DNA from: DASPJR01 sp035628505
Lineage (GTDB): Bacteria > Planctomycetota > SZUA-567 > H5-PLA8
NCBI GenBank assembly: GCA_035628505.1
Contig: DASPJR010000164.1
Location: 16,743 to 80,742, forward strand
DNA: 64,000 nucleotides
Direction: 5' to 3'
Positions 1 through 7,397 of the stretch are shown here, in pieces. The position numbers and the translations under genes are program-made. A model generated the notes under the pieces. It was not told the origin of the DNA. It saw only the letters and a list, made by a program, of their open reading frames with translations, and ran no database searches. Positions within the stretch are counted from its first letter, which is position 1, and every line of letters begins with the position of its first letter.

Positions 1-359
1 GCCGCCGAAAGGATCTCGTGCGGGATGCGGTGCTCGCGGCAGCTGAGGCCAGAGCCTTTGAGCAGCGGGCCTTCGGGCGAGCCCATCTCTACAATGCCCG
101 TAATCTTGAGCAGCGTTTCGCCTGTTGCAGATTCGAGCTCACGCCAGAGCTCGTACGCACGGTCCACCAGCGGCACGTAGTCGGGATGTTCGAAATACGC
201 GCGACGGATAATGCGTGAATAGCCGTGGCTTGAACCGAGCTCATGGCCGATCGCGTACTGCTCAATTAACCGCACGCTGGCTCCGCGACGCGCGAGCTGC
301 CAGGCTGTCGCGCAGCCCATGGCTCCGCCGCCGATGACGATCACGTCTGTGCGTTTCAT
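1..359 (-). CDS. FAD-dependent amine/amino-acid oxidase, sarcosine oxidase-like (N-terminal part)
   Basis: The frame opens with ATG at 359 and runs off the left edge, so only about 119 N-terminal residues are visible. Residues 6-15 read VIVIGGGAMG, the ADP-binding glycine motif of the DAO flavoprotein superfamily, with Glu33 at the end of the second strand in the usual ribose-binding place. Residues 43-53 read SSHGYSRIIRR, which closely matches the segment of monomeric sarcosine oxidase and N-methyltryptophan oxidase that lines the flavin and carries substrate-binding arginines. There is no signal peptide, so a cytoplasmic enzyme that oxidatively demethylates or deaminates a small amine is expected. 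The Cys that covalently binds flavin in that family would lie in the missing C-terminal half, so the exact substrate cannot be judged. No clear ribosome binding site precedes the ATG. Confidence 0.8.
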   Translation of the reverse strand, partial: MKRTDVIVIGGGAMGCATAWQLARRGASVRLIEQYAIGHELGSSHGYSRIIRRAYFEHPDYVPLVDRAYELWRELESATGETLLKITGIVEMGSPEGPLLKGSGLSCREHRIPHEILSA

Positions 360-407
360 AGCGCTGGTCTTACCTTACGCCTGATCTTTATCCCAGCCCA
401 AAAGAAA

Positions 408-437
408 GCGGATTGAAGACTCCCGTCTCCAATCCGC
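408..437. repeat. Hairpin followed by reiterated ATCCGAA-type words
   Basis: Arms GCGGATTGAAGAC (408-420) and GTCTCCAATCCGC (425-437) can pair at 12 of 13 positions around a four-base loop. The right arm runs on into three more copies of an AATCC(G/A)AA word up to about 460, six bases before the stop codon of the next reverse-strand gene. It has no U-tract, so a terminator role is doubtful. It looks like one member of the word-type inverted repeats seen in other gaps of this window. Confidence 0.6.
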
Positions 438-465
438 AATCCGAAATCCAAAATCCGAAATAGAG

Positions 466-1032
466 CTACTCCCAATCGTCGCTCATGTCGTGGTCTTTGC
501 CGACGCGCACGAAGCCGAGATTCACACCGGTGTGGGTGCTGCCTTTCAGCTTGTGTCCGGCCTTGTCTTTCATGCGGTCGCAGACCCTGCGCTTGTCCCC
601 GTACTGCTGTTCCTTCGCGCGGTCCTTGCGGGTATCGGCGTCGTCTTTGAGTTTGTCGTAGAGCTGCGCGGCGCGGCGATACAGTCTCTCTGCATTTGAG
701 TAGCGCTTGGCCTTGCCTTCCTGCCGCGCGACTTCATGCAGCGTTGCTGCGTCGGCAGGATCAATCTTCGCGGTGTCCAGGAGAATGTCGGTCAAGAGAT
801 TTCGCACGCGGGTGGCGACTTCTTCCTTTTCGGCCTTGGCTTCCTTCAACGCCGGAACGGCCGCTGCGCCCAAATCGCGGAGCTTCTTTTCCGCCTTATC
901 GCGTTCCCCGGCATCGCCTTCAACCATCGATTTTACCAGAGCGGCGGCATCATCGGCACACTGCGCGGCGCGCGGCGCAACAAGCGACAACGCGGCCACT
1001 GCCAGCCAGAGTGTAAACAGCTTTTTGGGCAT
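466..1032 (-). CDS. Small secreted protein with HEAT-like N-terminal segment, function unknown
   Basis: A 188-residue protein with a clear Sec signal peptide (hydrophobic residues about 7-22, cleavage plausible after AQCA). Residues about 28-90 are helical and include the pattern GDAGERDKAEKKLRDLGAAA, typical of a single HEAT-like pair. A very similar stretch occurs at the N-terminus of the large lipoprotein at 27091-30306, suggesting a locally shared module. Residues 95-160 are lysine- and arginine-rich and resemble a TPR-like helical hairpin; the acidic tail ends in DMSDDWE. The ribosome binding site AAGGAGGA lies about seven bases upstream of the ATG and fixes the start. I do not recognise the family. 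Export to the periplasm or cell surface and a protein-binding role are inferences from the signal and helical repeats. Confidence 0.75.
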   Translation of the reverse strand: MPKKLFTLWLAVAALSLVAPRAAQCADDAAALVKSMVEGDAGERDKAEKKLRDLGAAAVPALKEAKAEKEEVATRVRNLLTDILLDTAKIDPADAATLHEVARQEGKAKRYSNAERLYRRAAQLYDKLKDDADTRKDRAKEQQYGDKRRVCDRMKDKAGHKLKGSTHTGVNLGFVRVGKDHDMSDDWE

Positions 1033-1204
1033 GTGTCTCCTCCTTCAGATTTCCATTCGCATCAATGTGACGCAATGCTATGGAGAATATTCACGCAGCC
1101 TGATTGTGCAACAGCCGAAAGCAATACGCGTCTTTGAGTTGACAGAGTGCAGGGAAAGCCGCAGCATCTGCGTCATACTTAAGTAAGCAATGGAGATTTC
1201 GTTT

Positions 1205-2563
1205 ATGATGCGACAATCAGGCCGTCTATTGCTCGCGCTGGTGCTTATGGCGCTGGCGGGATGCGGCGATACGGCAAAGCCGCTCAATGTTTCACCTCCC
1301 AACGGCACAGGCGCAAAGCAGACGCTCAGCATTGTCTGGGCGCAGTGGACTCCGGCAGATGTGCTGCGCGAAATGGCCGAGGAATGGGGCAAGGCCAACA
1401 ACACTGAAATCAAGATGAGCCTCTTCCCCTGGTCCATCTATCAGAAGGAAATGTGGCAGGAATTCAGCTCCGGCGGCACCAAGTACGACATCGTCATCGG
1501 CGACAGCCAGTGGATCGGCAAATGCGCAACAGAGGGGCATTACCTGGATCTCTCGGATTGGCTGACGAAAGAGGTCCCAAACATTGAAGAAATCGAATCG
1601 GCGGCGCTGAAGGCGTATTGCGAATACCCGCTGGGGAGTGGGAGATTCTTTGCGGCCCCGTGCGAAATCGACGGCTGCGGCTTCGCCTACCGCAAGGACC
1701 TCTTTGAGGACCCAAAGGAACGCGAAGCGTACAAGGCGAAGTACAACCGCGAACTGGATGTTCCGAAAACCTGGAGCGAGCTGAAGGACATTGCTGAATT
1801 CTTCCACCGCCCGGACAAGAGCATGTACGGCGCTGCGCTGTTTACGGATTCCGGCCAGTACGACGCCATCACCATGGGCTTCATGCAGGTGATGTGGTCC
1901 TGGGGTGGAAAGTTCTGCGATCCAAATTTCAACGTCGAAGGCGTGCTCAATTCAAAAGAAGGCGTTGAAGCGCTGCAGTTCTACACCGACCTGGCAAAGT
2001 TCACTCCGCCGAATGGCGGCGCATTCTATCACGACCAGTGCCACGCGGCGTTCACCGAAGGCAAGGTGGCGATGACGATGAGCTTCTTTGCTCTGATGCC
2101 GCCGCTGCTGAATGAGAAGCAGAGCAAGTTCGCGAAAAGCACCGGTTTCTTCGCCGTTCCCGCCGGTCCCAAAGGCCGCTACATCAGCCTGGGTGGGCAG
2201 GGCATTTCGGTGATGCGCAAGAGCCCGCCTGAAAAACAGGAGCTCGCCAAGAACTTCATCCGCTGGTTCCTGGAGACATCCAACCAGAAACGCTGGGGCG
2301 CAAAGCCCGGCTGTTTCAGCGCCAACCGCAAGGCCAATGAGGACCCTGTCGTGCGCAACGCGGCGCCGTTCAATGCCGCGTACATGGAGAGCCTCGAGTT
2401 CCTTCGCGACTTCTACAACACGCCCGAATTCGGCGAGCTGCTGGCGTCCTGCCAGAATCACTGGAACGCCGCGGTTACCGGCAAGGTCAGCGCCAAAGAG
2501 GCAATGGATGCGCTGGCAAAAGAGCATACGGATATTCTCAAGAAATCCGGCGCGCTGAAGTAA
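1205..2563 (+). CDS. Extracellular sugar-binding lipoprotein (ABC transporter solute-binding protein, family 1)
   Basis: About 452 residues. The N-terminus MMRQSGRLLLALVL ends in the lipobox LAGC (Cys20), so the mature protein should be lipid-anchored. The body has the layout of family 1 solute-binding proteins: an early TPADVLREMAEEW helix after the first strand, the YDIVIGDSQWIGK segment, the FAAPCEIDGCGFAYRKDLF strand typical of the ligand cleft, and a C-terminal helical region with FIRWFLETSNQKRWG. An ATG 15 bases upstream (1190) is also in frame, but GGAG at 1192-1195 sits ten bases before the 1205 ATG and the lipoprotein signal begins there. No permease or ATPase genes are adjacent, so it must work with a transporter encoded elsewhere or act as an orphan binding protein. 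The ligand, probably an oligosaccharide, is an inference from the family. Confidence 0.85.
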   Translation: MMRQSGRLLLALVLMALAGCGDTAKPLNVSPPNGTGAKQTLSIVWAQWTPADVLREMAEEWGKANNTEIKMSLFPWSIYQKEMWQEFSSGGTKYDIVIGDSQWIGKCATEGHYLDLSDWLTKEVPNIEEIESAALKAYCEYPLGSGRFFAAPCEIDGCGFAYRKDLFEDPKEREAYKAKYNRELDVPKTWSELKDIAEFFHRPDKSMYGAALFTDSGQYDAITMGFMQVMWSWGGKFCDPNFNVEGVLNSKEGVEALQFYTDLAKFTPPNGGAFYHDQCHAAFTEGKVAMTMSFFALMPPLLNEKQSKFAKSTGFFAVPAGPKGRYISLGGQGISVMRKSPPEKQELAKNFIRWFLETSNQKRWGAKPGCFSANRKANEDPVVRNAAPFNAAYMESLEFLRDFYNTPEFGELLASCQNHWNAAVTGKVSAKEAMDALAKEHTDILKKSGALK

Positions 2564-2637
2564 CTTCTCATCGCGCAGCCGCAGAGCCGCTACTGGCTTT
2601 TTATTAGCTTGCCCTCTCAGGTTGAAAGGAGCCTGAG

Positions 2638-2946
2638 ATGGCAGAGATTACGATTGCACCCGACGAAACCGCAGTGGGTTCGAAAGATCCCAACGATGAT
2701 CTGAAGAAGCTCTCAGAGGCTATTCTTCATGATATGCTGCAGTACGCACATCAGCATAACGTTGACATAATTGGAGCCCGCGCCAGCACCGAACAGCGGC
2801 AGCCTCTCCCCAAGATCACCATAACGATTCCGAAATACATATCGCAGGAACACCGCGACGAACTGGAGCGGATTGCTTACACACGCGCGGCGCAGCACAG
2901 CGGACCGCAGGAAGTGCAATTTATCTATGAGCAGTCGGCAGGATAA
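2638..2946 (+). CDS. Hypothetical 102-residue protein, first gene of a three-gene unit
   Basis: AAAGGAG at 2625-2631, six bases before the ATG, marks the start. The protein has an acidic N-terminal stretch and a central helix (residues about 22-42, DLKKLSEAILHDMLQYAHQH) followed by a strand-turn-strand region PKITITIPKYISQEH and a final helix. There is no signal peptide or membrane segment. Three genes follow one another in the same direction with gaps of only about 15-20 bases, each with a strong ribosome binding site, which suggests one transcript ending with the nucleoside-deoxyribosyltransferase-like gene at 3445. I do not recognise the family and assign no function. Confidence 0.7.
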   Translation: MAEITIAPDETAVGSKDPNDDLKKLSEAILHDMLQYAHQHNVDIIGARASTEQRQPLPKITITIPKYISQEHRDELERIAYTRAAQHSGPQEVQFIYEQSAG

Positions 2947-2964
2947 GCAGTGAAGGAGCTCACC

Positions 2965-3429
2965 ATGAAAATGCGCAACGAGGATGAAAAACGCGAGGCC
3001 GATCAGAAAGCGCGAGCCACGGGCGCAGCGCGGCGCAAGCGCAAGCAGGAAGCGCAAAGCGGCAGTACACCTGCCTTTGAGCCCGATCGCGAAAAGGTGC
3101 TCGGGGCGCCGATTCCCGAAGGCGAGCAGATGGCCACTACGCCCGCCGGAGCAGCCACGGGTACCACCGCCAATCAGGTGGAACGCAAAGAAGACGAGCA
3201 GCGCCCCCGTCAGAGGACCGGCAGAGCGCGTGCAAAAAAACGCAAGGCAGAGCCGCAGGAACCGGGAGCGGAACAGGCCGCCACCGGGCATGTTGAGGAA
3301 GCTGTTTCCGGAGAAAATCAGGACCCAACAGCGGAGCGCTGGAGCAAGCCGGGGCAACGTGGCAGCAATCTGCCCGAGGAGCCGGTCTCCGGTGAATCTG
3401 CGGACGAGTCCACAGAACGAAATGTTTAA
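2965..3429 (+). CDS. Highly charged, probably disordered hypothetical protein
   Basis: About 154 residues dominated by Lys, Arg, Glu, Gln, Ala, Gly and Pro, with basic patches such as RRKRKQ near residue 22 and RARAKKRKAEP near residue 90. No hydrophobic core, signal or membrane segment is visible, so most of the chain should be disordered. An in-frame GTG at 2950 could extend it by five residues, but AAGGAG at 2953-2958 lies six bases before the ATG at 2965 and decides the start. It sits between two short genes of the same orientation, closely spaced. Nucleic-acid or nucleoid association is possible for such basic proteins but is only a guess. Confidence 0.6.
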   Translation: MKMRNEDEKREADQKARATGAARRKRKQEAQSGSTPAFEPDREKVLGAPIPEGEQMATTPAGAATGTTANQVERKEDEQRPRQRTGRARAKKRKAEPQEPGAEQAATGHVEEAVSGENQDPTAERWSKPGQRGSNLPEEPVSGESADESTERNV

Positions 3430-3444
3430 CGTAAGGAGTCTTGC

Positions 3445-3942
3445 ATGCGTACGATTCTTTCTCCTGAACCGTACAGTGAATTTGAGCGGCCGGCGATTTA
3501 TCTTGCAGGAGGCGTCTCCGGCCGCAACTGGCAGGCAGAAGTGACTGCCGCCCTTTCCAGCGTTCCGGGCACTGTTTTTAATCCCCGCGCACCGAACAGC
3601 GAAACACGCGTGTGGGCGCGCGAGCAGATCGAATGGGAATTCGCCTCGATTCGCAGAGCCGACCTGATCACCTTCTGGTTTTCAGATGGGGAAATCAATC
3701 CCATAACACTGTTTGAACTTGGCGCACAGCTGCAGCGCCTGGCGCTGCTGCGGGGTGGCGGCGGAAACAGGCTGCTTCCACGCATCGTCATTGGGATGGC
3801 GCCCGGCTACCTGAAGGGCGATGACGTGAAGATCCAGACAGAGCTGCTGCTTCCGGAAACGCCTTTTGTCTCAACGCTTGACGCACTCATTGAAGAGACG
3901 CGTGCTTTCATCGAAACGATGGCTCCGCTTGCTGCTGGATAA
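3445..3942 (+). CDS. Nucleoside 2-deoxyribosyltransferase-like protein
   Basis: A 165-residue cytoplasmic protein with the features of the nucleoside 2-deoxyribosyltransferase-like family: IYLAGGVSG at residues 18-26 as the first strand and phosphate-binding turn, FNPRAP at 45-50, WEFASIRRADLITFWFS ending at 80, and ITLFELG at 87-93. Glu91 in the last motif occupies the place of the nucleophilic glutamate that attacks the glycosidic bond in deoxyribosyltransferases. A Gly-rich loop RGGGGNR follows. AAGGAG at 3433-3438 sits six bases before the ATG. Known family members exchange or hydrolyse nucleoside bases, or bind nucleotide-derived signals; which applies here cannot be told. It is the last gene of the 2638-3942 unit. 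Confidence 0.75.
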   Translation: MRTILSPEPYSEFERPAIYLAGGVSGRNWQAEVTAALSSVPGTVFNPRAPNSETRVWAREQIEWEFASIRRADLITFWFSDGEINPITLFELGAQLQRLALLRGGGGNRLLPRIVIGMAPGYLKGDDVKIQTELLLPETPFVSTLDALIEETRAFIETMAPLAAG

Positions 3943-3987
3943 ATTTCCGCGAGGGTGTATGTAAAAGCCGTCTCGCGGAGATTTTTC

Positions 3988-4908
3988 ATGGCATCACGTC
4001 GCAGCTTTCTGAAAACCGTTGCCGGTGCAGCCGGAATGGGCGTCTGCGCGCCTTCCCTGCTGGCGGTTGAACCTTTTGTACGCAACGGCCCGCCGCGGCT
4101 GCTGCTGAGCCTGGCCGCCTATTCCTTCCGCGACTTCTTCATTGATGCCAGGCATAAGCGCGCCGCCCCGCCTGATCCGGCCAAAGCAATCGACATGTTC
4201 AAGTTCATCGATTACTGCGCTGAACAGGGCTGCGCGGGCGAGCTGACCAGTTATTTCTTTCCAAAGGACGTCAGCAATGAGTATCTGCTGAACGTGCGAC
4301 GGCACGCATTCCTGCGCGGAGTTCCCGTCAGCGGCACGGCTGTGGGAAACAACTTCGCCTTGCCCCAGGGCGCGGCGCGTGATGGCGAGATCGCTTCCGT
4401 GAAAGCGTGGATCGACCGCGCAGCTCTGCTGGGCGCGCCCCACATTCGCGTCTTCGCCGGATCAGCCAAGGACATCACCGATGCCGAGGCGCGAAAGATG
4501 TGCATCAGCGCGCTCGAAGAGTGCTCCGACTACGCCGGCACGAAAGGAATTTTCCTGGGACTTGAGAATCACGGCGGCATCGTTGCCGAGCCCGAGGGAC
4601 TGCTGGAGATCATAAAGACCGTGAAGAGCCAGTGGCTGGGAATCAATCTGGACTCGGGAAATTTCCACGGAGCCGATCCGTACGCACAGCTCGAAATGTG
4701 CGCGCCGTACGCCGTAAATGTGCAGATCAAAGTCGAACTCAAGCGCAAAGACGCGAAGACACACGAGGCCAGCGATCTGCCGCGCCTGGCCAAGATGCTC
4801 AAGGATGTGAAGTACCAGGGCTACGTGGCGCTTGAATACGAAGCCAAAGAAGATCCCTGGCAGGCCGTGCCGCCCGCGCTGAAAAAACTGCGGGAAGTGC
4901 TGAGCTGA
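3988..4908 (+). CDS. Exported sugar phosphate isomerase/epimerase-type TIM barrel (TAT signal)
   Basis: The protein begins MASRRSFLKTVAGAAGMG, a twin-arginine signal, so it should be exported folded. An in-frame ATG at 3955 would add eleven residues, but GGAG at 3977-3980 and the TAT motif both favour 3988. The 306-residue chain has the xylose isomerase-like/AP endonuclease 2 barrel pattern: LLSLAAYSFRDFF at the first strand, FLGLENHGG near residue 192 with a metal-ligand-type Glu, WLGINLDSGNF near 217 with the Asp, VNVQIKVEL near 250 and GYVALEYEAKEDPW near the end. The family isomerises or epimerises sugars with a divalent metal. It stands alone, followed by a hairpin terminator; a relative with the same signal type lies at 20939-21829. 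Confidence 0.85.
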   Translation: MASRRSFLKTVAGAAGMGVCAPSLLAVEPFVRNGPPRLLLSLAAYSFRDFFIDARHKRAAPPDPAKAIDMFKFIDYCAEQGCAGELTSYFFPKDVSNEYLLNVRRHAFLRGVPVSGTAVGNNFALPQGAARDGEIASVKAWIDRAALLGAPHIRVFAGSAKDITDAEARKMCISALEECSDYAGTKGIFLGLENHGGIVAEPEGLLEIIKTVKSQWLGINLDSGNFHGADPYAQLEMCAPYAVNVQIKVELKRKDAKTHEASDLPRLAKMLKDVKYQGYVALEYEAKEDPWQAVPPALKKLREVLS

Positions 4909-4910
4909 CA

Positions 4911-4940
4911 AAAAAACGGAGCGTCGCCGCTCCGTTTCTC
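4911..4940. terminator. Bidirectional intrinsic terminator between converging genes
   Basis: AACGGAGCG (4915-4923) and CGCTCCGTT (4928-4936) form a nine-base-pair stem with loop TCGC, with an A-run on the left and a T-rich stretch on the right. It lies between the stop of the TIM-barrel gene (4908) and the stop of the reverse-strand TPR gene (4962), so it can serve both. Confidence 0.8.
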
Positions 4941-4961
4941 TGTCTTAAGCTCCACCATGCC

Positions 4962-6191
4962 TTATTCGAACTTGAGTTCTTTTTCCTTGCCCTGTTCGCG
5001 GTAGAGCTGCGCCAGCGCGACTTTCGCCGACTCCTGCGCGTTCTTGTCGTCTTTAAATTCCTTCAGCATTGTGCGCAGCGTTTCTTCGGCGCCGGCGTAA
5101 TCCTTCACGCGGCGGGCGGCTTCAGCGGCGCGCAATGACAGGCTGATCTTCTCCTGCGGATGCTTCGAAAGCGTGGCGGCCGTGCGCAGCGTTTTAAACG
5201 CTTTATCCATCCTGCCACACTGCTCGTAGACCGTTCCCAGCAACATGGCAACGCGGTCGGTGACCGGCTGGTCGCCGACGTACTCCTCCATAACCTTCAC
5301 AGCTTCGTCGCGGTTGCCGCGCTGGATCAGCAGAATTGCCGTCTGGAAATTGTACTGCGCCTGGTGTTCCTTGGGCGCGACCTTGGCGAGCTTGCGCGTG
5401 ATTTCAATCGCCTTGTCGGACTGGCGTGACTGCATGTACAGCGAAGAAAGCCGATTCAGAACGTCGGTCGATTCGGGATTTGCTTCCAGCATTTTCTCGA
5501 CGTACGGAATGGCTTTCAGAGGATCGGGCTTCACCGTCTGATGGATGTCGGCAAGTCTCTCATTGGCGGCTCGGTCCTTCGGATCTTTCGCCAGCGCCGC
5601 CTCGGCTTCGGCGATTGCAGCGGCCAGGCGTTCGGGGTCCTTCGGCAGAATCTCGAGCGTGCGGCGGTTTACCTCGCGCTGCATCCACGTCATGCTCTGA
5701 TTTGCCGGGGCGTTACGCGTTACCGCACCTGCCTGGTTCAGTGTTTCCAGGGCTTTGTCATACTGTTTAAGACCTTCGCGCACTTTCGACAATGCCAGCA
5801 GCAGATTGACTTTCTCCAGCGGCTCAGTCGAGCTCTTGATCACGATTTCGTACTGCTCAGCCGCGCCGGCGAGGTCATTCTTCTTTTCCAGAACACGCGC
5901 CAGCAGCGTCGCGCTTCGTGTCTTCAGCGGCGCATCCGTCTCTTTAAGGTTGGCAATGGCGGCTCGCACGAGCGGCTCGGCACGTTCGCCGGAATTGTGG
6001 TTCAGATGAACCTGCGCCAGATCCAGCAGGTAGCGCGCATCGGTGATCTCTCCACTCGGTGCCGCCGCCGCAGTTCCGGACCCGGGAGCAGCCGCCGGGG
6101 CAGGTGCCGGGGCAGGCCCCTCGCCGGCAAAGGCCGAGGCACACAGCAGGGCTGCAAGCAAGAATGGATGAGGTCTGGCGCTGCGTATCAT
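4962..6191 (-). CDS. Secreted TPR-repeat protein
   Basis: A 409-residue protein with a Sec signal (residues 1-22, ending AFAG), an Ala/Pro linker (about 24-45) and then TPR-like helix pairs to the C-terminus. Recognisable units include the DARYLLDLAQVHLNHN hairpin near residue 52, LLALSKVREGLKQYDKALET near 150, ESTDVLNRLSSLYMQSRQSDKAIEI near 240 and VAMLLGTVYEQCGRMDKAFKT near 310, each with the small-residue spacing of TPR. AAAGGAG six bases upstream fixes the start. It probably acts as a periplasmic or surface scaffold; no catalytic motif is visible. It is one of several TPR proteins in the window (15352-16119, 50447-54841) but shares no operon with them. Confidence 0.8.
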   Translation of the reverse strand: MIRSARPHPFLLAALLCASAFAGEGPAPAPAPAAAPGSGTAAAAPSGEITDARYLLDLAQVHLNHNSGERAEPLVRAAIANLKETDAPLKTRSATLLARVLEKKNDLAGAAEQYEIVIKSSTEPLEKVNLLLALSKVREGLKQYDKALETLNQAGAVTRNAPANQSMTWMQREVNRRTLEILPKDPERLAAAIAEAEAALAKDPKDRAANERLADIHQTVKPDPLKAIPYVEKMLEANPESTDVLNRLSSLYMQSRQSDKAIEITRKLAKVAPKEHQAQYNFQTAILLIQRGNRDEAVKVMEEYVGDQPVTDRVAMLLGTVYEQCGRMDKAFKTLRTAATLSKHPQEKISLSLRAAEAARRVKDYAGAEETLRTMLKEFKDDKNAQESAKVALAQLYREQGKEKELKFE

Positions 6192-6429
6192 AGAGTCTCC
6201 TTTTGGTGCAAATGATTAGACGCCGGAAGGCCGCTATTCTTTACAGTGAAAGAAAAAGTCAAGGCGAATTAGGCGCTGTCCTACGTCGAGAATCAAGCAC
6301 GGAACGACTTCACCTGCTTTGCAGGCAGCGGTCAAACCGGTGTTGTCGTGGAGGGGAAGGTCGTGGCGGAACCAGAAAAGGTGGCGCATGCGGCCGCGTT
6401 ACGGCCATACAAAGCTGCGTCAAAATACT

Positions 6430-6585
6430 TCAAGAAACGCGGCGCCCGAGCAGCAGCTCGCGGAAGGCGCCGCTGAAATTCCGCGCGTCTTCACTGGGCC
6501 AATTGCCGTGTTGCATCTTGTTCACCAGGAACAGAAACCCGGCAATAGCAATCCAGATCAGCAACATGGATGTCAGGTAACTCAT
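6430..6585 (-). CDS. Small single-span membrane protein, 51 residues
   Basis: ATG at 6585 is preceded by GGGAGGGGG, a strong ribosome binding site. The product starts MSYLTSMLLIWIAIAGFL and continues into one hydrophobic helix (residues about 5-22), then a short polar tail ending ELLLGRRVS and TGA at 6430. It lies 62 bases downstream of the zinc-ribbon gene at 6648-7124, in the same direction, so the two may be co-transcribed. I do not recognise the family. The good ribosome binding site and clean membrane helix support a real gene, but it could only be confirmed by conservation in relatives. Confidence 0.55.
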   Translation of the reverse strand: MSYLTSMLLIWIAIAGFLFLVNKMQHGNWPSEDARNFSGAFRELLLGRRVS

Positions 6586-6647
6586 CGCCCCCTCCCTTTT
6601 GCGCCCCTATTCTTTTCGGCGCACAGGGAGGGCTGCCTGAGCGGAAT

Positions 6648-7124
6648 TTACTCGGGATCTTCGATAATCTTTCGTCCGAAGAATGGCTTCTCAGGCTCAG
6701 GCATCTTTTCCCAGTCAGCCGGAGCGCGTGAGACAGCCTCACGGTAGCGCTCGATCAGCGCTTCCAGAAAATGCAGAACGTGTTCACGATACGGCGCGAA
6801 TTCCTCGAGATTCGTATCCATCAGCGCCGCAAGCGCCACGACCCGGGCGGGTGTCTGCGCCTGGGCTTCTGCACGCTGCAGCGCCTTGAAACCCCACTCC
6901 AGATAGCGGTCTCCCAAGAATCGCGTGATCCAGAACTCGAGCTCAAATTTTCCGTATAGACGCTTGTTGAAGCGTGCGGCCTCGAGCGCCTCGGTCAGGA
7001 TCGCTGTGACTTCCGCGTCGGGCACAGCCCTGCCGCACTGCGGACAGCTCAGTCCGGGAGCGAACGGAAGCCAGCTGCACTGGCATTTGGGACAGGCATA
7101 TTCCAGCTGTGACTTCAAAACCAT
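6648..7124 (-). CDS. Zinc-ribbon protein of unknown function
   Basis: About 158 residues. Starting at the ATG at 7124 gives MVLKSQLEYACPKCQC, with a second CPQCG at about residues 28-32, forming a four-cysteine zinc ribbon. The rest is helical (two to three amphipathic helices with RFNKRLYGKFELEFW and YREHVLHFLEALIERYRE) and ends in KKIIEDPE-like acidic residues. An open frame continues upstream to 7202, but AAGAGG about nine bases before 7124 and the position of the ribbon favour the shorter form. Zinc ribbon plus helical tail suggests binding to nucleic acid or a protein partner. It reads toward the 51-residue membrane protein downstream. Confidence 0.65.
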   Translation of the reverse strand: MVLKSQLEYACPKCQCSWLPFAPGLSCPQCGRAVPDAEVTAILTEALEAARFNKRLYGKFELEFWITRFLGDRYLEWGFKALQRAEAQAQTPARVVALAALMDTNLEEFAPYREHVLHFLEALIERYREAVSRAPADWEKMPEPEKPFFGRKIIEDPE

Positions 7125-7397
7125 TGCAACGCGCCTCTTAATGATACCGCGCCCTCGACACGGACACGGCAAAACAAGGTCCCACAGATCGTCTTGCCTC
7201 ATTTATATGTTGAGTGTGATTCGCCTCAAGTCGGCTCCGGCCGCCGACGATAATCCACATACTGTGGGGAATGGGCCTTTCAGTGCAGCTGCCGTGGCAT
7301 GGCTTGCCGGCAGCGCTGCCTAGCGCGCGAACCTTCGGATCACCGTCGCGGCCGCCATCAGCCCGCAGTGAATCCGGTGTGGAGCAGTGCTCGTCCT

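Noticed and set aside
1139..1144. TTGACA upstream of the sugar-binding lipoprotein gene
   Set aside because: No acceptable -10 box at 16-18 bases distance.
2570..2606. Terminator after the sugar-binding lipoprotein gene
   Set aside because: AGCC/GGCT before TTTTT gives only a four-base-pair stem; too weak to call.
6203..6747. Forward frames in the gap after the TPR gene
   Set aside because: They overlap the better-supported reverse-strand small membrane protein and zinc-ribbon gene and have unlikely Arg-rich products.
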